Notes: generated by a model from the letters alone, not told the origin. A DNA stretch of 15,937 nucleotides from Gemmatimonadaceae bacterium (GCA_025936015.1 JAICUE010000016.1:1-15937); one strand, 5' to 3'. Positions 1-7,859 are shown, numbered from the stretch's first letter. Made by a program: numbers and translations.

Positions 1-1363
1 CGCGAGCGAGGGAATCACCGACCTGCACACGATCGGTGGCTTCGCGCAGGAGCGGCTTGGCTTCAACGACCGGCTCTTCGTCACGGGTGGACTCAACTAC
101 GAAGCGTCGAGCGCCTTCGGGCGGGACCAGCGGTGGCAGCTGTTCCCGCGGCTCGGTGCGTCGTGGAGCGTGGACAAGGAACCGATGTGGGAGGGAAGCT
201 TCCTCAATCGGGCGCTCAACACCTTCCGACTGCGTCTCGCCTACGGCGAGACTGGCGGCCAGCCGCCCTCGGCGTACAGCGTCTTCGACAACTATGTGGT
301 CGGTTCGCGCGGCGGACTGCCGTCGCTCATTCCGAGCTCCGTGTCCGGCAATCCGGAACTCAAGCCGGAGCGGCAGCGTGAAGTCGAGGGCGGCTTCGAC
401 GCTGCATTCCTCGACAATCGCGCATCGGTCGAGTTCACGCTTTATGACAAGGAATCACGCGACCTCGTGCTCGGCGTCCCGCTTCCGCTCAGCTCCGGGT
501 TCAGCTCGCAGCTGCAGAACGTCGGCGCGCTGTCGAACAAGGGGATCGAGCTCGGCGTGACGGGGCAGATCTTCGACGGAAGCTTCTTCCGCTGGAACTC
601 GCGCGTCTCGTACGCGGCCAACCAGTCGCGCATCGAGAAGCTGGTCACGCCTAACGATACGCTGATCTACGGCTACTTCAACGCCGTCGCGGTCGGCCAG
701 CCAGTCGGCGAATTCTACGGCGCGTATTACCCGCGCGACGCCCAGGGACACATCATCCTCACCGGGCGTCTCGACGCCGCCTGCAACCCGATCGGTGGGA
801 CGGTCGGGATCATCGCCTCGCGCGCGCGCGGCGCGAACTGCACGGTGCTGAAGAAGTTCCTCGGCAGCCCGGAGCCGAAGTTCACGCTGTCGTGGAACAA
901 CGACTTCAACATCGGCGCCCATGCGCAGTTGAGCTTCCTGCTCGATGGACGGTTCGGCAACAAGGTCGCGAACTTCACGCGGCGCACGTCGGAGTATTTC
1001 GGCGCCGCGTCGAGCGATGCGAACGAGCAGTGCGTGGTCGCGGTGAACAACACGACCTACTGCCAGAACACGCTGAACAGCGAGCGGAATCTTCTCTATG
1101 AGGAGTTCGTCGAGGACGGGAGCTTCGTGAAGCTGCGCGAAGCATCGCTGCGCTACACGCTGGACCAGCCGTGGGTACGCCGCGCCGGCCCGCAGAGCGT
1201 CACGCTCACCCTGGCCGCGCGCAACCTCTACACATGGACCAAGTACACGGGGATCGATCCCGAAGTGAACCTCTTCTCGGCGAACACGGTCGCTCGCGGA
1301 GTGGAGTTCGGCACCTCGCCGATCCCGCGCATCTTCGCACTCGGCGCTACGCTGAACTTCTGA
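1..1363 (+). CDS. SusC/RagA-family TonB-dependent receptor, C-terminal part (5' end outside window)
   Basis: The reading frame is open from base 2 to the TGA at 1361-1363, giving 453 residues. It is the C-terminal part of an outer-membrane beta-barrel; full SusC proteins are usually around 1000 residues, so the signal peptide, carboxypeptidase-like domain and plug lie to the left. Seen: alternating polar/aromatic strands, a late KYTGIDPEVN stretch of the kind common near the end of SusC proteins, and a terminal Leu-Asn-Phe with the C-terminal aromatic expected of a Bam-inserted barrel. Two Cys-containing loop segments (CNPIGG and CTVLKK, near bases 780-850) sit in what should be an extracellular loop. 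In this family SusC imports oligosaccharides, peptides or other oligomers using TonB energy. The susD gene follows 13 bases after the stop, so the two are one operon. The substrate cannot be read from this sequence. Confidence 0.93.
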   Translation, partial: ASEGITDLHTIGGFAQERLGFNDRLFVTGGLNYEASSAFGRDQRWQLFPRLGASWSVDKEPMWEGSFLNRALNTFRLRLAYGETGGQPPSAYSVFDNYVVGSRGGLPSLIPSSVSGNPELKPERQREVEGGFDAAFLDNRASVEFTLYDKESRDLVLGVPLPLSSGFSSQLQNVGALSNKGIELGVTGQIFDGSFFRWNSRVSYAANQSRIEKLVTPNDTLIYGYFNAVAVGQPVGEFYGAYYPRDAQGHIILTGRLDAACNPIGGTVGIIASRARGANCTVLKKFLGSPEPKFTLSWNNDFNIGAHAQLSFLLDGRFGNKVANFTRRTSEYFGAASSDANEQCVVAVNNTTYCQNTLNSERNLLYEEFVEDGSFVKLREASLRYTLDQPWVRRAGPQSVTLTLAARNLYTWTKYTGIDPEVNLFSANTVARGVEFGTSPIPRIFALGATLNF

Positions 1364-1376
1364 GGAGATCAACGAC

Positions 1377-2714
1377 ATGAGCCGAGACACAGCTACACCG
1401 ACTACGGGAATGACGCGCATGCGCATTCATGCAGGATTCAGCCTGCTCGCGCTCGCCCTGCTTGCCGGGTGCGACACGAGCCTCAACCTCAATAATCCGA
1501 ACTCCCCGACGCAGGAGACGGCACTGTCGAGCATCGACGGGATCGTCGCCACCGAGCTCGGGATGCAGGACCAGTACGCGGCGTCGGTGCTCTCGTACGT
1601 GCGCGCTCCGGCGCTCGTCACCGACGAGTGGGGGACAGCGTCGAAGGCGCTGGCGGCCGATCAGTCGCTGTACACCGGCGACGCCATCGACGCGTCATAC
1701 GGCGTCGTCTCTGAGCCGTACTACAACACGTACCGGGTCGCCCGCACGGCGGACGCGATCCTCAACACCGTGCCGAACCTCGGCGGGCTCGGCGCCGGTT
1801 TCGCGGCTGGGCTCACCGCCAACGCGAAGCTGTTCAAGGCGATGGCGTTAGGCATGGCCGCGCAGCAGTACGAGAAGCTTCCGATCGACGCATCCGCTTC
1901 GGGCGGGACGCCGGTGCCGCGCGCCGACGTGTTCGCGGAAGTCATCCGGCTGCTCGAGTCGGCACGCACCGACATCGCGAATGTCACGGACGCCGATCTC
2001 GCGGTCTTCAAGAGTCGCGCACTCTCCCCGGGCGTCGACCTTCGCAACACGATTGACGCGATGCTGGCGCGGTACTACCTGATCACCGGGCAGTATGCCG
2101 AGGCGTTCACCGCCGCCGGCCGGGTGGACCTGACCAAGACGTCGCTCCTGATCTATCCCGGCAGCGAGATCAATCCGATCTACAACTACTCGGTGGTCGC
2201 CGGCTACGTCGCTCCACTCCGGAGTTGGGCACAGGCGGCAGAGCCGGGCGACAAGCGGGTTCCCTTCTGGGTGGACACGCTGGCGACCCCGCCTAACGGC
2301 AATCCGCCATCGCTCAAGCTGGTGCCCTTCAACATGTTCGGGCATCGCAACGATCCCTTCCCGCTCTATGTCCCGGGCGAGATGCGGCTGATCCAGGCCG
2401 AGGCGTTGATGCGCGAGTCGACCGCGGCGGCGAACCTGCAGCAGGCGATCGACCTGATCAACCAGGAGCGCGCCGAGGCGCCGACAGCGACGACGCCAGG
2501 TGCGCAGCTTGGCCCGCTGACGATCGCGACCCTCGACACGCCGGACAAGGTGCTCGCGCAGATCGCGCACGAACGCCGCTTCGAGCTCTTCTCGCAGGGC
2601 CTGCGGTGGGAAGACATCCGCCGCTTCGGCGCACTGGCCGGCGGGACAGCCAAGGCGACGTTCCTGCCGATGCCGCAGGGCGAGTGCACGACGAACCCGA
2701 ACGCGGGGTGCTGA
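1377..2714 (+). CDS. SusD/RagB-family outer-membrane nutrient-binding lipoprotein
   Basis: 445 residues. The N-terminus carries a lipoprotein signal ending FSLLALALLAGC with Cys32 as the lipidated residue, so the mature protein is tethered to the outer membrane as the lid of the preceding SusC barrel. The typical C-terminal SusD features are present: a PLYVPGEMRLIQAEALMR segment (the TPR-like region near residues 330-345) and HERRFELFSQGLRWEDIRR near residues 400-420, matching the family's ERRxEL...G.RW.D.RR signature. The start at 1377 is chosen because AGGAG at 1364-1368, overlapping the susC stop region, is well placed. The in-frame ATGs at 1410 and 1419 would give a more usual short signal peptide but have weaker ribosome sites. 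The last twelve residues contain two Cys (QGECTTNPNAGC), which could form a disulfide. The ligand is unknown. Confidence 0.94.
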   Translation: MSRDTATPTTGMTRMRIHAGFSLLALALLAGCDTSLNLNNPNSPTQETALSSIDGIVATELGMQDQYAASVLSYVRAPALVTDEWGTASKALAADQSLYTGDAIDASYGVVSEPYYNTYRVARTADAILNTVPNLGGLGAGFAAGLTANAKLFKAMALGMAAQQYEKLPIDASASGGTPVPRADVFAEVIRLLESARTDIANVTDADLAVFKSRALSPGVDLRNTIDAMLARYYLITGQYAEAFTAAGRVDLTKTSLLIYPGSEINPIYNYSVVAGYVAPLRSWAQAAEPGDKRVPFWVDTLATPPNGNPPSLKLVPFNMFGHRNDPFPLYVPGEMRLIQAEALMRESTAAANLQQAIDLINQERAEAPTATTPGAQLGPLTIATLDTPDKVLAQIAHERRFELFSQGLRWEDIRRFGALAGGTAKATFLPMPQGECTTNPNAGC

Positions 2715-2730
2715 GTCGCCGTTAGGCGAC
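2715..2730. other. Small hairpin with GTTA loop just after susD
   Basis: A 6-bp stem GTCGCC (2715-2720) / GGCGAC (2725-2730) closes a GTTA loop directly after the susD stop codon. The loop and flanks contain the octamer CGTTAGGC that recurs across the window. No U-run follows, so termination here is only a possibility; the larger palindrome downstream is a better terminator candidate. Confidence 0.4.
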
Positions 2731-2740
2731 GCTGGCTGCA

Positions 2741-2820
2741 AGCGATTAGCTGCAAGCAGTAAGCGAACGGCGGTGGAGCTGCGCAGCTCCACCGCCGTTT
2801 GCTTACTGCTTATCGGTTAC
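2741..2820. repeat. Palindromic intergenic repeat, copy 1 (possible bidirectional terminator)
   Basis: Between the convergent susD and glutamine synthetase genes lies a near-perfect palindrome. Bases 2766-2782 and 2783-2799 are exact reverse complements of 17 bp with no spacer. After one mismatch (2765/2800) pairing continues to 2754/2811, giving 29-bp arms with 28 pairs. The left flank 2741-2766 matches the reverse complement of 15743-15768 at 25 of 26 positions, so this is one member of a dispersed family. It lacks a clear U-tract but would form a very stable hairpin in transcripts from either side. It may equally be a REP-like or MITE-like element. Confidence 0.8.
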
Positions 2821-2836
2821 AGTTCGTGGCTCAGCG

Positions 2837-5098
2837 TTACACCGGGAACAGCATCTCCCGGTACTTCGGCAGCGGCCAGCGTTCATCGGCGATCACGAGC
2901 TCGAGGGCGTCGGAGGCGTGGCGAGTCGCGTCCATCGCTTCGGACACTTCCTTCGTGAGGAGCTTCGCCTGCTTCTCCGGCTCGTCATGCATCGCGTCGG
3001 CCTTCTCGATCAGCGTGCCTAACGTCTCACGCGCGTGCTGGAGCTGCTCGAGCAGGTCGACGACCTTGTTCGCCGCCGCCGCCTGCGGCCCGGACTTCAC
3101 GCCCGCGGCCTTCGCGCGGGCGACACCCTTCGTCAGGTCGCTCGCATAGTACAGCGCGGCTGGAAGCACCATCGTGTCGATGACCTGCGCCTGGGTGTGC
3201 GCCTCGATGAGGATGTCCTTCACGTAGCGCTCGAGGCGCACGTGATAGCGGCTCTCGAGCTCCTGCTTCGTCAGCAGACCGAGCTTCGTGAACAGGGTGC
3301 GTGTCTGCTTGGTGACGAGCTGCGCGAGCGCTTCCGGGGTGCGACGCAGGTTGAGCAGTCCACGCTTCTCGGCCTCGTGCACCCACTCCTGCGAATAGCC
3401 GTTCCCCTCGAAGCGGATCGGCGCGGACTCCTTGAACTCCTCGCGGACGACCTTGAGCACCGCGTCCTCGACCTTCTTCGTCTTCTTGAGCTCCTCGCGG
3501 AGCTTCTCGGTGATCTCGGCGATCGACTCGGCGACCGCGGCGTTGAGCAGCATCACCGGGAACGCCGGCGACGCCGCCGAACCGACCGCGCGGAACTCGA
3601 ACTTCGCGCCGGTGAAGGCGAGGGGCGACGTGCGGTTGCGATCGGTGTTGTCCTGCGAGATCTCTGGGAGCTTGTCGACTCCGAGCTTGAGGCGCTGTCC
3701 ACCAGGCAGGTCCGAGATGGTTTTCCCGGCGACGATGTCCTCGATCAGCTTCGTGAGCATCTCGCCCATGAACACCGAGATGATCGCCGGGGGCGCCTCG
3801 TTCGCACCGAGCCGGTGCTCGTTGCCTGACGATGCGACGCCGGCGCGAAGCAGACCCTGGTGCTTGTACACCGCCTTGAGCACGGCGGCGAGGAAGACGA
3901 GGAAGCGGATGTTCTGGTGCGGGGAGTTCCCCGGCTTGAGCAGGTTGAAGCCGTCGAGCTCCGCGTTCTCGGCGCGGATCGACATCGACCAGTTGCAATG
4001 CTTGCCCGAGCCATTGATCCCGGCGAAGGGCTTCTCGTGCAGCACCGCCTGCATCCCGTGACGGAGCGCGACGCGACGCAGCGTCGCCATGACGAGCTGG
4101 TTGTGGTCGACCGCGATGTCCGAGTCCTCGAAGTAGGGCGCCATCTCGAACTGGCTCGGCGCGACTTCGTTGTGACGCGTCGTGATCGGAACACCGAGCT
4201 TGTAGAGCTCCTGCTCGACTTCGCTGATCAGCGCCTGCACGCGCTCGGGGATCCCGCCGAAGTAGTGATCCTCGAGCTGCTGGCCGCGCGGCGGCGCGGC
4301 ACCGACCAGGGTGCGACCGGCCATGACGAGGTCAGGGCGCATCGCGAACATCGCGCGGTCGATGAGGAAGTACTCCTGCTCGATGCCTAACGTCGTGATG
4401 ACGCGATTGACGCCCTTGTCGCCGAGGAGCTCGAGGAGGGCGATCGATTTCTCCGAGAGCACGTCGGTGCTGCGGAGGAGGGGCGTCATCTCGTCGAGCG
4501 CTTCACCGTTGTAGCCGATGAACACGGAAGGGATGCACAGCGTGCGTGTCCCGCCGGCTTCGACGATGAACACCGGACTTGCCGGGTTCCACGCGGTGTA
4601 GCCGCGCGCTTCCCAGGTCGCGCGAAGGCCGCCCGAGGGGAAACTCGACGCGTCAGGCTCGCTCTGGATCAGCTGCGACGCGCTGAAGCTTTCGACCGGC
4701 TGCCCTTCGTCGAAGGTGAGAAAGGCGTCGTGCTTCTCGGCGGTGAGCCCGGTCTGCGGCTGGAACCAGTGGGTGAAGTGCGTGACGCCACGGCTGATTG
4801 CCCATTCCTTGATGACCTGCGCCACGGTCGGTGCGATGTCGATGTCCAGCTTCTTTCCCATGCGGATGGACGCGACGAGCTTCGCGTAGACGTCGCGCGG
4901 GAGCCGGTCGCGCATCTGCCGGACGCCGAAGGTGTTGACGCCGAAGTACTGCGACGTCTGGCCGGTGACGCCAGCGCCGTGGCCATTGCCATTGGCGTGG
5001 CCATTCGTGACGCCGTTAGGCGCGGGCTCGCTGCGATGGGACCGGGCGGCGACGTCGCGCAGCACTCCGTGCCGCGCGTGGGTTGTGGACTGTGGCAT
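2837..5098 (-). CDS. glnN: Glutamine synthetase type III
   Basis: 753 residues, within the size of type III glutamine synthetases (roughly 700-750, much longer than type I). It makes glutamine from glutamate, ammonia and ATP in the cytoplasm. Family motifs seen: GIEQEYFLID (238-247, metal-binding Glu), HNEVAPSQFEMAPYFE (309-324), KPFAGINGSGKHCNWS (356-371, nucleotide/ammonium-site region) and NEAPPAIISVFMGEML further on. A GSIII-type helical C-terminal region ends the protein. The start at 5098 is chosen because GGAG lies 8 bases upstream; the frame stays open to an ATG at 5212, but that extension looks like promoter DNA. Residues about 18-40 are rich in Asn, Gly and His (for example NGHANGNGHGAG) and precede the conserved SQYFGVNTFG segment. 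No GlnB or AmtB gene is adjacent. The gene is divergent from the DUF6496 gene and convergent with susD. Confidence 0.95.
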   Translation of the reverse strand: MPQSTTHARHGVLRDVAARSHRSEPAPNGVTNGHANGNGHGAGVTGQTSQYFGVNTFGVRQMRDRLPRDVYAKLVASIRMGKKLDIDIAPTVAQVIKEWAISRGVTHFTHWFQPQTGLTAEKHDAFLTFDEGQPVESFSASQLIQSEPDASSFPSGGLRATWEARGYTAWNPASPVFIVEAGGTRTLCIPSVFIGYNGEALDEMTPLLRSTDVLSEKSIALLELLGDKGVNRVITTLGIEQEYFLIDRAMFAMRPDLVMAGRTLVGAAPPRGQQLEDHYFGGIPERVQALISEVEQELYKLGVPITTRHNEVAPSQFEMAPYFEDSDIAVDHNQLVMATLRRVALRHGMQAVLHEKPFAGINGSGKHCNWSMSIRAENAELDGFNLLKPGNSPHQNIRFLVFLAAVLKAVYKHQGLLRAGVASSGNEHRLGANEAPPAIISVFMGEMLTKLIEDIVAGKTISDLPGGQRLKLGVDKLPEISQDNTDRNRTSPLAFTGAKFEFRAVGSAASPAFPVMLLNAAVAESIAEITEKLREELKKTKKVEDAVLKVVREEFKESAPIRFEGNGYSQEWVHEAEKRGLLNLRRTPEALAQLVTKQTRTLFTKLGLLTKQELESRYHVRLERYVKDILIEAHTQAQVIDTMVLPAALYYASDLTKGVARAKAAGVKSGPQAAAANKVVDLLEQLQHARETLGTLIEKADAMHDEPEKQAKLLTKEVSEAMDATRHASDALELVIADERWPLPKYREMLFPV

Positions 5099-5349
5099 CG
5101 AGCGACTCCGGCGAAAGGGGCGGTAGCGCCGCAAATTGTGCGCGTAGAGCAATTCTAAGCAGACATTCCGCAAAATTCCAGCAATAAAATCGCCGAAACC
5201 CAGCGTCTGCATGCGCGGATTGCAAGGAAGAACGAACGCCGCCGGTGCGAGCGGGGGCGATAGACACCTGCCCGTACTTCGTGTTTCCAGGCAAGGCTGG
5301 AACGGACTATGCGCATCCTCACCCGCGAACTCTCAACACGGAGCGACGG
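5099..5349. promoter_or_regulatory. Divergent intergenic region between glnN and the DUF6496 gene
   Basis: About 250 bases without a gene. Positions 5131-5200 are clearly more AT-rich than the surroundings (runs such as CAAATTGTG, AATTCTAAG, CAAAATTCC, CAATAAAATC), which suits a promoter region for glnN on the minus strand. I could not find a -35/-10 pair with acceptable spacing, nor a convincing sigma-54 GG-N10-GC pair, so no specific promoter is called. Confidence 0.4.
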
Positions 5350-5655
5350 ATGGCCGCACGCAAGAAGAGCTCATCGGGGAGAAAGAAAAGCACTCGCAAA
5401 TATGGAAAGTCGGCGTCGAAGCGGGTGGCGAGCACGATGCGCCGCCGCAAAAAGGGAACGCTGAAGAGCGGAAGCGGGCGCAAGGTGAAGAGCCGCAAGC
5501 AGGCGATCGCGATCGGGCTTTCGGAAGCGCGGGCAAAGGGAGGCAAGGTCCCGCGCAAGCGCAGCGCGAAGAAGTCCACTCGGAAGAAATCCACCGGCCG
5601 GAAGAAGACGGGCCGGAAGAAGAGCGGCCGGAAGTCGTCGTCATCGAGCAAGTAA
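5350..5655 (+). CDS. Small Lys/Arg/Ser-rich basic protein, DUF6496-like
   Basis: 101 residues, extremely basic and histone-H1-like, with blocks of KKS, RKK and GRKK in the N-terminal 35 and C-terminal 35 residues. The middle part, GTLKSGSGRKVKSRKQAIAIGLSEARAKGGKVP (roughly residues 36-68), is the recognisable core of DUF6496-type proteins and is the only region without tandem basic repeats. The start at 5350 is preferred because GGAG lies just upstream and the protein becomes basic from this Met; the open frame upstream to 5245 encodes non-basic residues and is unlikely to be translated. The composition suggests nucleic-acid binding or compaction, but the role of the family is not known to me. 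Other names would be low-complexity nucleoid protein or histone-like tail protein. Confidence 0.82.
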   Translation: MAARKKSSSGRKKSTRKYGKSASKRVASTMRRRKKGTLKSGSGRKVKSRKQAIAIGLSEARAKGGKVPRKRSAKKSTRKKSTGRKKTGRKKSGRKSSSSSK

Positions 5656-5700
5656 GCGGCGCCGGCGCCTAACGGCGGACCCTCATCAATAGCGGCGCGT

Positions 5701-5737
5701 CGCCCGGCGCACCGACTACGGCGTCAACCTCCGGGCG
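5701..5737. other. GC-rich hairpin in convergent gap
   Basis: CGCCCGG at 5701-5707 pairs exactly with CCGGGCG at 5731-5737 around a 23-base loop, in the 119-base gap between the convergent DUF6496 and PAP2 genes. There is no U-tract. It may aid termination, but chance stems of this length are common at this base composition. Confidence 0.3.
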
Positions 5738-5749
5738 CCGAGATCGATC

Positions 5750-5783
5750 GCCCCGTGGCCATCCTCCGTCCTGGTCACGGGGC
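5750..5783. terminator. Possible terminator hairpin overlapping the PAP2 stop codon
   Basis: Bases 5750-5760 and 5773-5783 form an 11-bp stem (one G-T pair) with a 12-base loop. The arm includes the stop codon of the minus-strand PAP2 gene (5775-5777). No U-run follows on either strand, so this is a weak call. Confidence 0.35.
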
Positions 5784-6611
5784 GCGGTGCGTCTCCTCCC
5801 GTTTCCCTTTGCCCGTTTGCGCGACCGGCTCCTCGTCCTCGAGCGCCTGCGGTGCGCGGCGCCGGGCGACCAGCTGCACCGCCTCGAGCGTCGCCATGCA
5901 GAACGCCGCCCAGGCGAAGCCGATCACCAACCCGGCCGCGGTATCCGAGGGATAATGCACGCCGAGGTAGATCCGCGACGCGGCGATGAGCAGGATGAGA
6001 AGGAGGGCGATTATCGCGGTGAGCACCCGTGACCAGTGGCGTCGCTGCAGCCGTGCCGCGAGATAGGCGACCGTGCCATACACGATCGCCGCGCTCATCG
6101 AATGTCCGGATGGAAAGCTCGACGAGAAGACCTCGACGCCGGACGAGAAGATGGATGGGCGGTCGCGATGGAAGACATCCTTGAGCATCGAGTTGATGAG
6201 GATGCCGACGACCGTCGTCACGAGGAGGAGGGCCGCCGAATGGCGGTGTCGCGTCAGCCAGAGAAAGAGCGCGGCGACGGCGACGACCATCATCACGACC
6301 ACCCCCGTGCCAAGTGCGGTGACCTGGAGCATCGCGACGTGGAGCCAGGGGACCTGATGCGCGCCGACCCAACGCAGGATCGTGTCGTCGAAGGCCTGCG
6401 TCGCGCCCGTTCGGACGTGCACGGCGAGCGCGGCGAACGCCCACGTCCCGGCAAGCGCGAGCAGCGCGCCGGCCGTTATGAAAACGCCGACCGCGGCGTA
6501 GAAGCTCCGGATCCGGCTGACTGACGCACGGAGCCCGCGAAAGAGCAGCCCCCAGAAGAGCTCGAAGTGCTCGCGCTGCCTGACGCGGCGCTCGCCGCCG
6601 GGCAGCGTCAC
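5775..6611 (-). CDS. PAP2-family membrane phosphatase
   Basis: 278 residues, an integral membrane protein with about six hydrophobic helices (near residues 40-66, 88-119, 126-143, 171-187, 197-213 and 225-245). The three PAP2 phosphatase motifs are intact: KDVFHRDRP (144-152, the K-x6-RP motif), PSGH (167-170) and SRIYLGVHYPSD (212-223, with His219 as the expected phosphohistidine nucleophile and Asp223 as its partner). Family members dephosphorylate phosphatidic acid, phosphatidylglycerophosphate or undecaprenyl pyrophosphate on the outer face of the membrane; the substrate cannot be told from sequence. The GTG start at 6611 shares the bases GTGA with the stop of the upstream kinase gene, which implies translational coupling. 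The 35-residue charged C-terminal tail after the last helix is cytoplasmic and unlikely to be catalytic. Confidence 0.93.
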   Translation of the reverse strand: MTLPGGERRVRQREHFELFWGLLFRGLRASVSRIRSFYAAVGVFITAGALLALAGTWAFAALAVHVRTGATQAFDDTILRWVGAHQVPWLHVAMLQVTALGTGVVVMMVVAVAALFLWLTRHRHSAALLLVTTVVGILINSMLKDVFHRDRPSIFSSGVEVFSSSFPSGHSMSAAIVYGTVAYLAARLQRRHWSRVLTAIIALLLILLIAASRIYLGVHYPSDTAAGLVIGFAWAAFCMATLEAVQLVARRRAPQALEDEEPVAQTGKGKREETHRAP

Positions 6612-7372
6612 GAGGCGCGGGCGCGAGGGGATGCGGGCCAGAGCTCGGTCTGCGGGAGCTGGCGTTCGACACGCTGCCGCACACGCGCCGCGACGTCCTC
6701 GATCGCACCGGGATCCTCGAGCAGGTCATAATCGCGGACGTCGATCGTCAGCACGGGGCAGTGACGAAAGCCGGCGATCCACCGGTCATAGCGCTCGTGC
6801 AGCGCGGCCCAGTAATCGATCGCGGTATCGCGCTCGGCGGGACGTCCACGCTGGGCGATCCGGGCGACGATGACGTCGAGCGGCGCGTGCAGGTAGACGA
6901 GCAGCTTCGGCGGCCGCGCCGCCGGTGCGTGAAGGAGCTCACCGTACAGCCGGCAATAGAGGTCGTACTCCTCGGGAATCATCAATCCCTGCTCGAAGGC
7001 ACCGCGGGCGAAGACCTCGGCGTCCTCGTACCAGGTGCGATCGAGCACCCAGCCGCCGCCGAGTGCGCGCATGCGCCGCATCGAGGCAAAGCGAGTCGCG
7101 AGGAAGTGCAGCTGCAGCCGGAGCGCGAACTCGCGACGCGACCGCTCGGCGTCGGAGTAATAGGGCTCGAGCCAGGGGTTGTCCGCGTCCACCGACTCGA
7201 GGGCGAGCTGGAGGCCGAAGCGTGCAGCGAGGGCGTGAGTGAGCGTGGTCTTGCCGGATCCGACCATGCCGGCGATGCCGAGGAGCATGACGAGTGTTGC
7301 GAAGCTGCGGGAGGGGCGGAACGCGGCGGTTCGAAGGCCGCCGGTGAAGATGTGCAGGGGCGGGTCGGGCAT
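6608..7372 (-). CDS. Deoxynucleoside kinase (dNK/dGK/dAK family)
   Basis: 254 residues from the start chosen. A P-loop GMVGSGKTT (35-43) follows a hydrophobic strand, DRTWYEDAEVF (from 111) matches the family's DR/ER-S-x-YED segment that contacts the nucleoside, and RGRPAER (175-181) matches the Arg-rich lid. These kinases phosphorylate deoxynucleosides with ATP in the salvage pathway; which base is used cannot be read with confidence. The start is uncertain. ATG at 7372 has AAGGAG only three bases upstream. ATG at 7288 has no visible ribosome site but would begin MLLGIAGMVG, exactly where most family members begin, giving 226 residues. The TTG further upstream at 7432 looks false. The gene is first in a two-gene operon with the PAP2 phosphatase (GTGA overlap). 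Confidence 0.88.
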   Translation of the reverse strand: MPDPPLHIFTGGLRTAAFRPSRSFATLVMLLGIAGMVGSGKTTLTHALAARFGLQLALESVDADNPWLEPYYSDAERSRREFALRLQLHFLATRFASMRRMRALGGGWVLDRTWYEDAEVFARGAFEQGLMIPEEYDLYCRLYGELLHAPAARPPKLLVYLHAPLDVIVARIAQRGRPAERDTAIDYWAALHERYDRWIAGFRHCPVLTIDVRDYDLLEDPGAIEDVAARVRQRVERQLPQTELWPASPRARAS

Positions 7373-7771
7373 CAACTCCTTGCGCGGCGAGCGGCGTCGA
7401 TGACGGCGCGACCGCGCCGAAACCGCGGGCAAAGGCGGGAAAGCGGCGGAGGGAAGGCGAGTGACCGGGCTCGCGGGCGCGCGTCATCCTGTTGAAGCGC
7501 GCGGCATGCCGCCGCGTTCGCTGTGCGATTCACCGACCGTCGACGCGGGATATCCCTGATGTGCGCATTCGCCAGAACGCTGCTTCGTCTCCTCGGCCGG
7601 GTTCCAGTCGCGCTGGTGCTGGTCGCAATGGCGGCGGCGCAGCGTTAGGCAGCGCCGCAAGAGGCGTCATCACCGCGCGATCTTGAGTGCGGGCGATGCC
7701 GCGGGCGCTTGCGGGCGGGGCTGCGGGAGGCGAAGTTTAGGCCTCGCGTCGCGAGGGAATGCGGCGAGATC
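7373..7771. other. Gene-poor stretch before tRNA-Cys
   Basis: About 400 bases in which I see no convincing protein gene. It holds a possible 29-codon frame at 7559-7648 (hydrophobic, ending TAG inside the recurring octamer), a GC hairpin GCGGCGC 7634-7640 / GCGCCGC 7652-7658 with the octamer in its loop, and a hairpin CCTCGC 7742-7747 / GCGAGG 7751-7756 shortly before the tRNA. Upstream signals for the kinase operon (minus) and tRNA-Cys (plus) must lie here, but no clean promoter pair was found. Confidence 0.5.
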
Positions 7772-7843
7772 GGCACCGTGGCCAAGTGGTAAGGCGGCAG
7801 ACTGCAAATCTGCTATTCGTCGGTTCGATTCCGACCGGTGCCT
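7772..7843 (+). tRNA. tRNA-Cys (anticodon GCA)
   Basis: A complete cloverleaf can be drawn. The acceptor stem GGCACCG (7772-7778) pairs perfectly with CGGTGCC (7836-7842). The anticodon arm is GCAGA-CTGCAAA-TCTGC with GCA in the loop. The T arm is GTCGG-TTCGATT-CCGAC (7819-7835). The discriminator base is T at 7843, the base expected for cysteine tRNAs. CCA is not encoded; the next bases are CTCT. The tRNA stands alone on the plus strand, convergent with the beta-propeller lipoprotein gene. Confidence 0.97.
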
Positions 7844-7859
7844 CTTTGGAGTGATCGAC

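Noticed and set aside
455..1426. Long minus-strand open frame antisense to the SusC gene
   Set aside because: Arg/Val/Asp-rich composition typical of the complement of a high-GC gene; no family resemblance, and the SusC frame on the other strand is unmistakable.
1848..2792. Minus-strand open frame across the SusD gene
   Set aside because: Antisense shadow of SusD with Arg-rich, featureless sequence; it also runs through the palindromic repeat.
3027..3998. Minus-strand open frame in another frame of the glutamine synthetase gene (and the plus-strand frame 3035-3829)
   Set aside because: Both are shadows of the real gene, which has all GSIII motifs in a different frame.
5165..5200. Sigma-54 promoter for glutamine synthetase
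   Set aside because: GG and GC elements on the minus strand are only six bases apart, not the ten expected.
5099..5212. Upstream extension of glutamine synthetase to an ATG at 5212
   Set aside because: The extra 38 codons fall in AT-rich, promoter-like DNA, do not resemble GSIII, and the ATG at 5098 has a good ribosome site.
5245..5349. Upstream extension of the DUF6496 gene
   Set aside because: Non-basic, no ribosome site, and the basic protein begins cleanly at 5350 after a GGAG.
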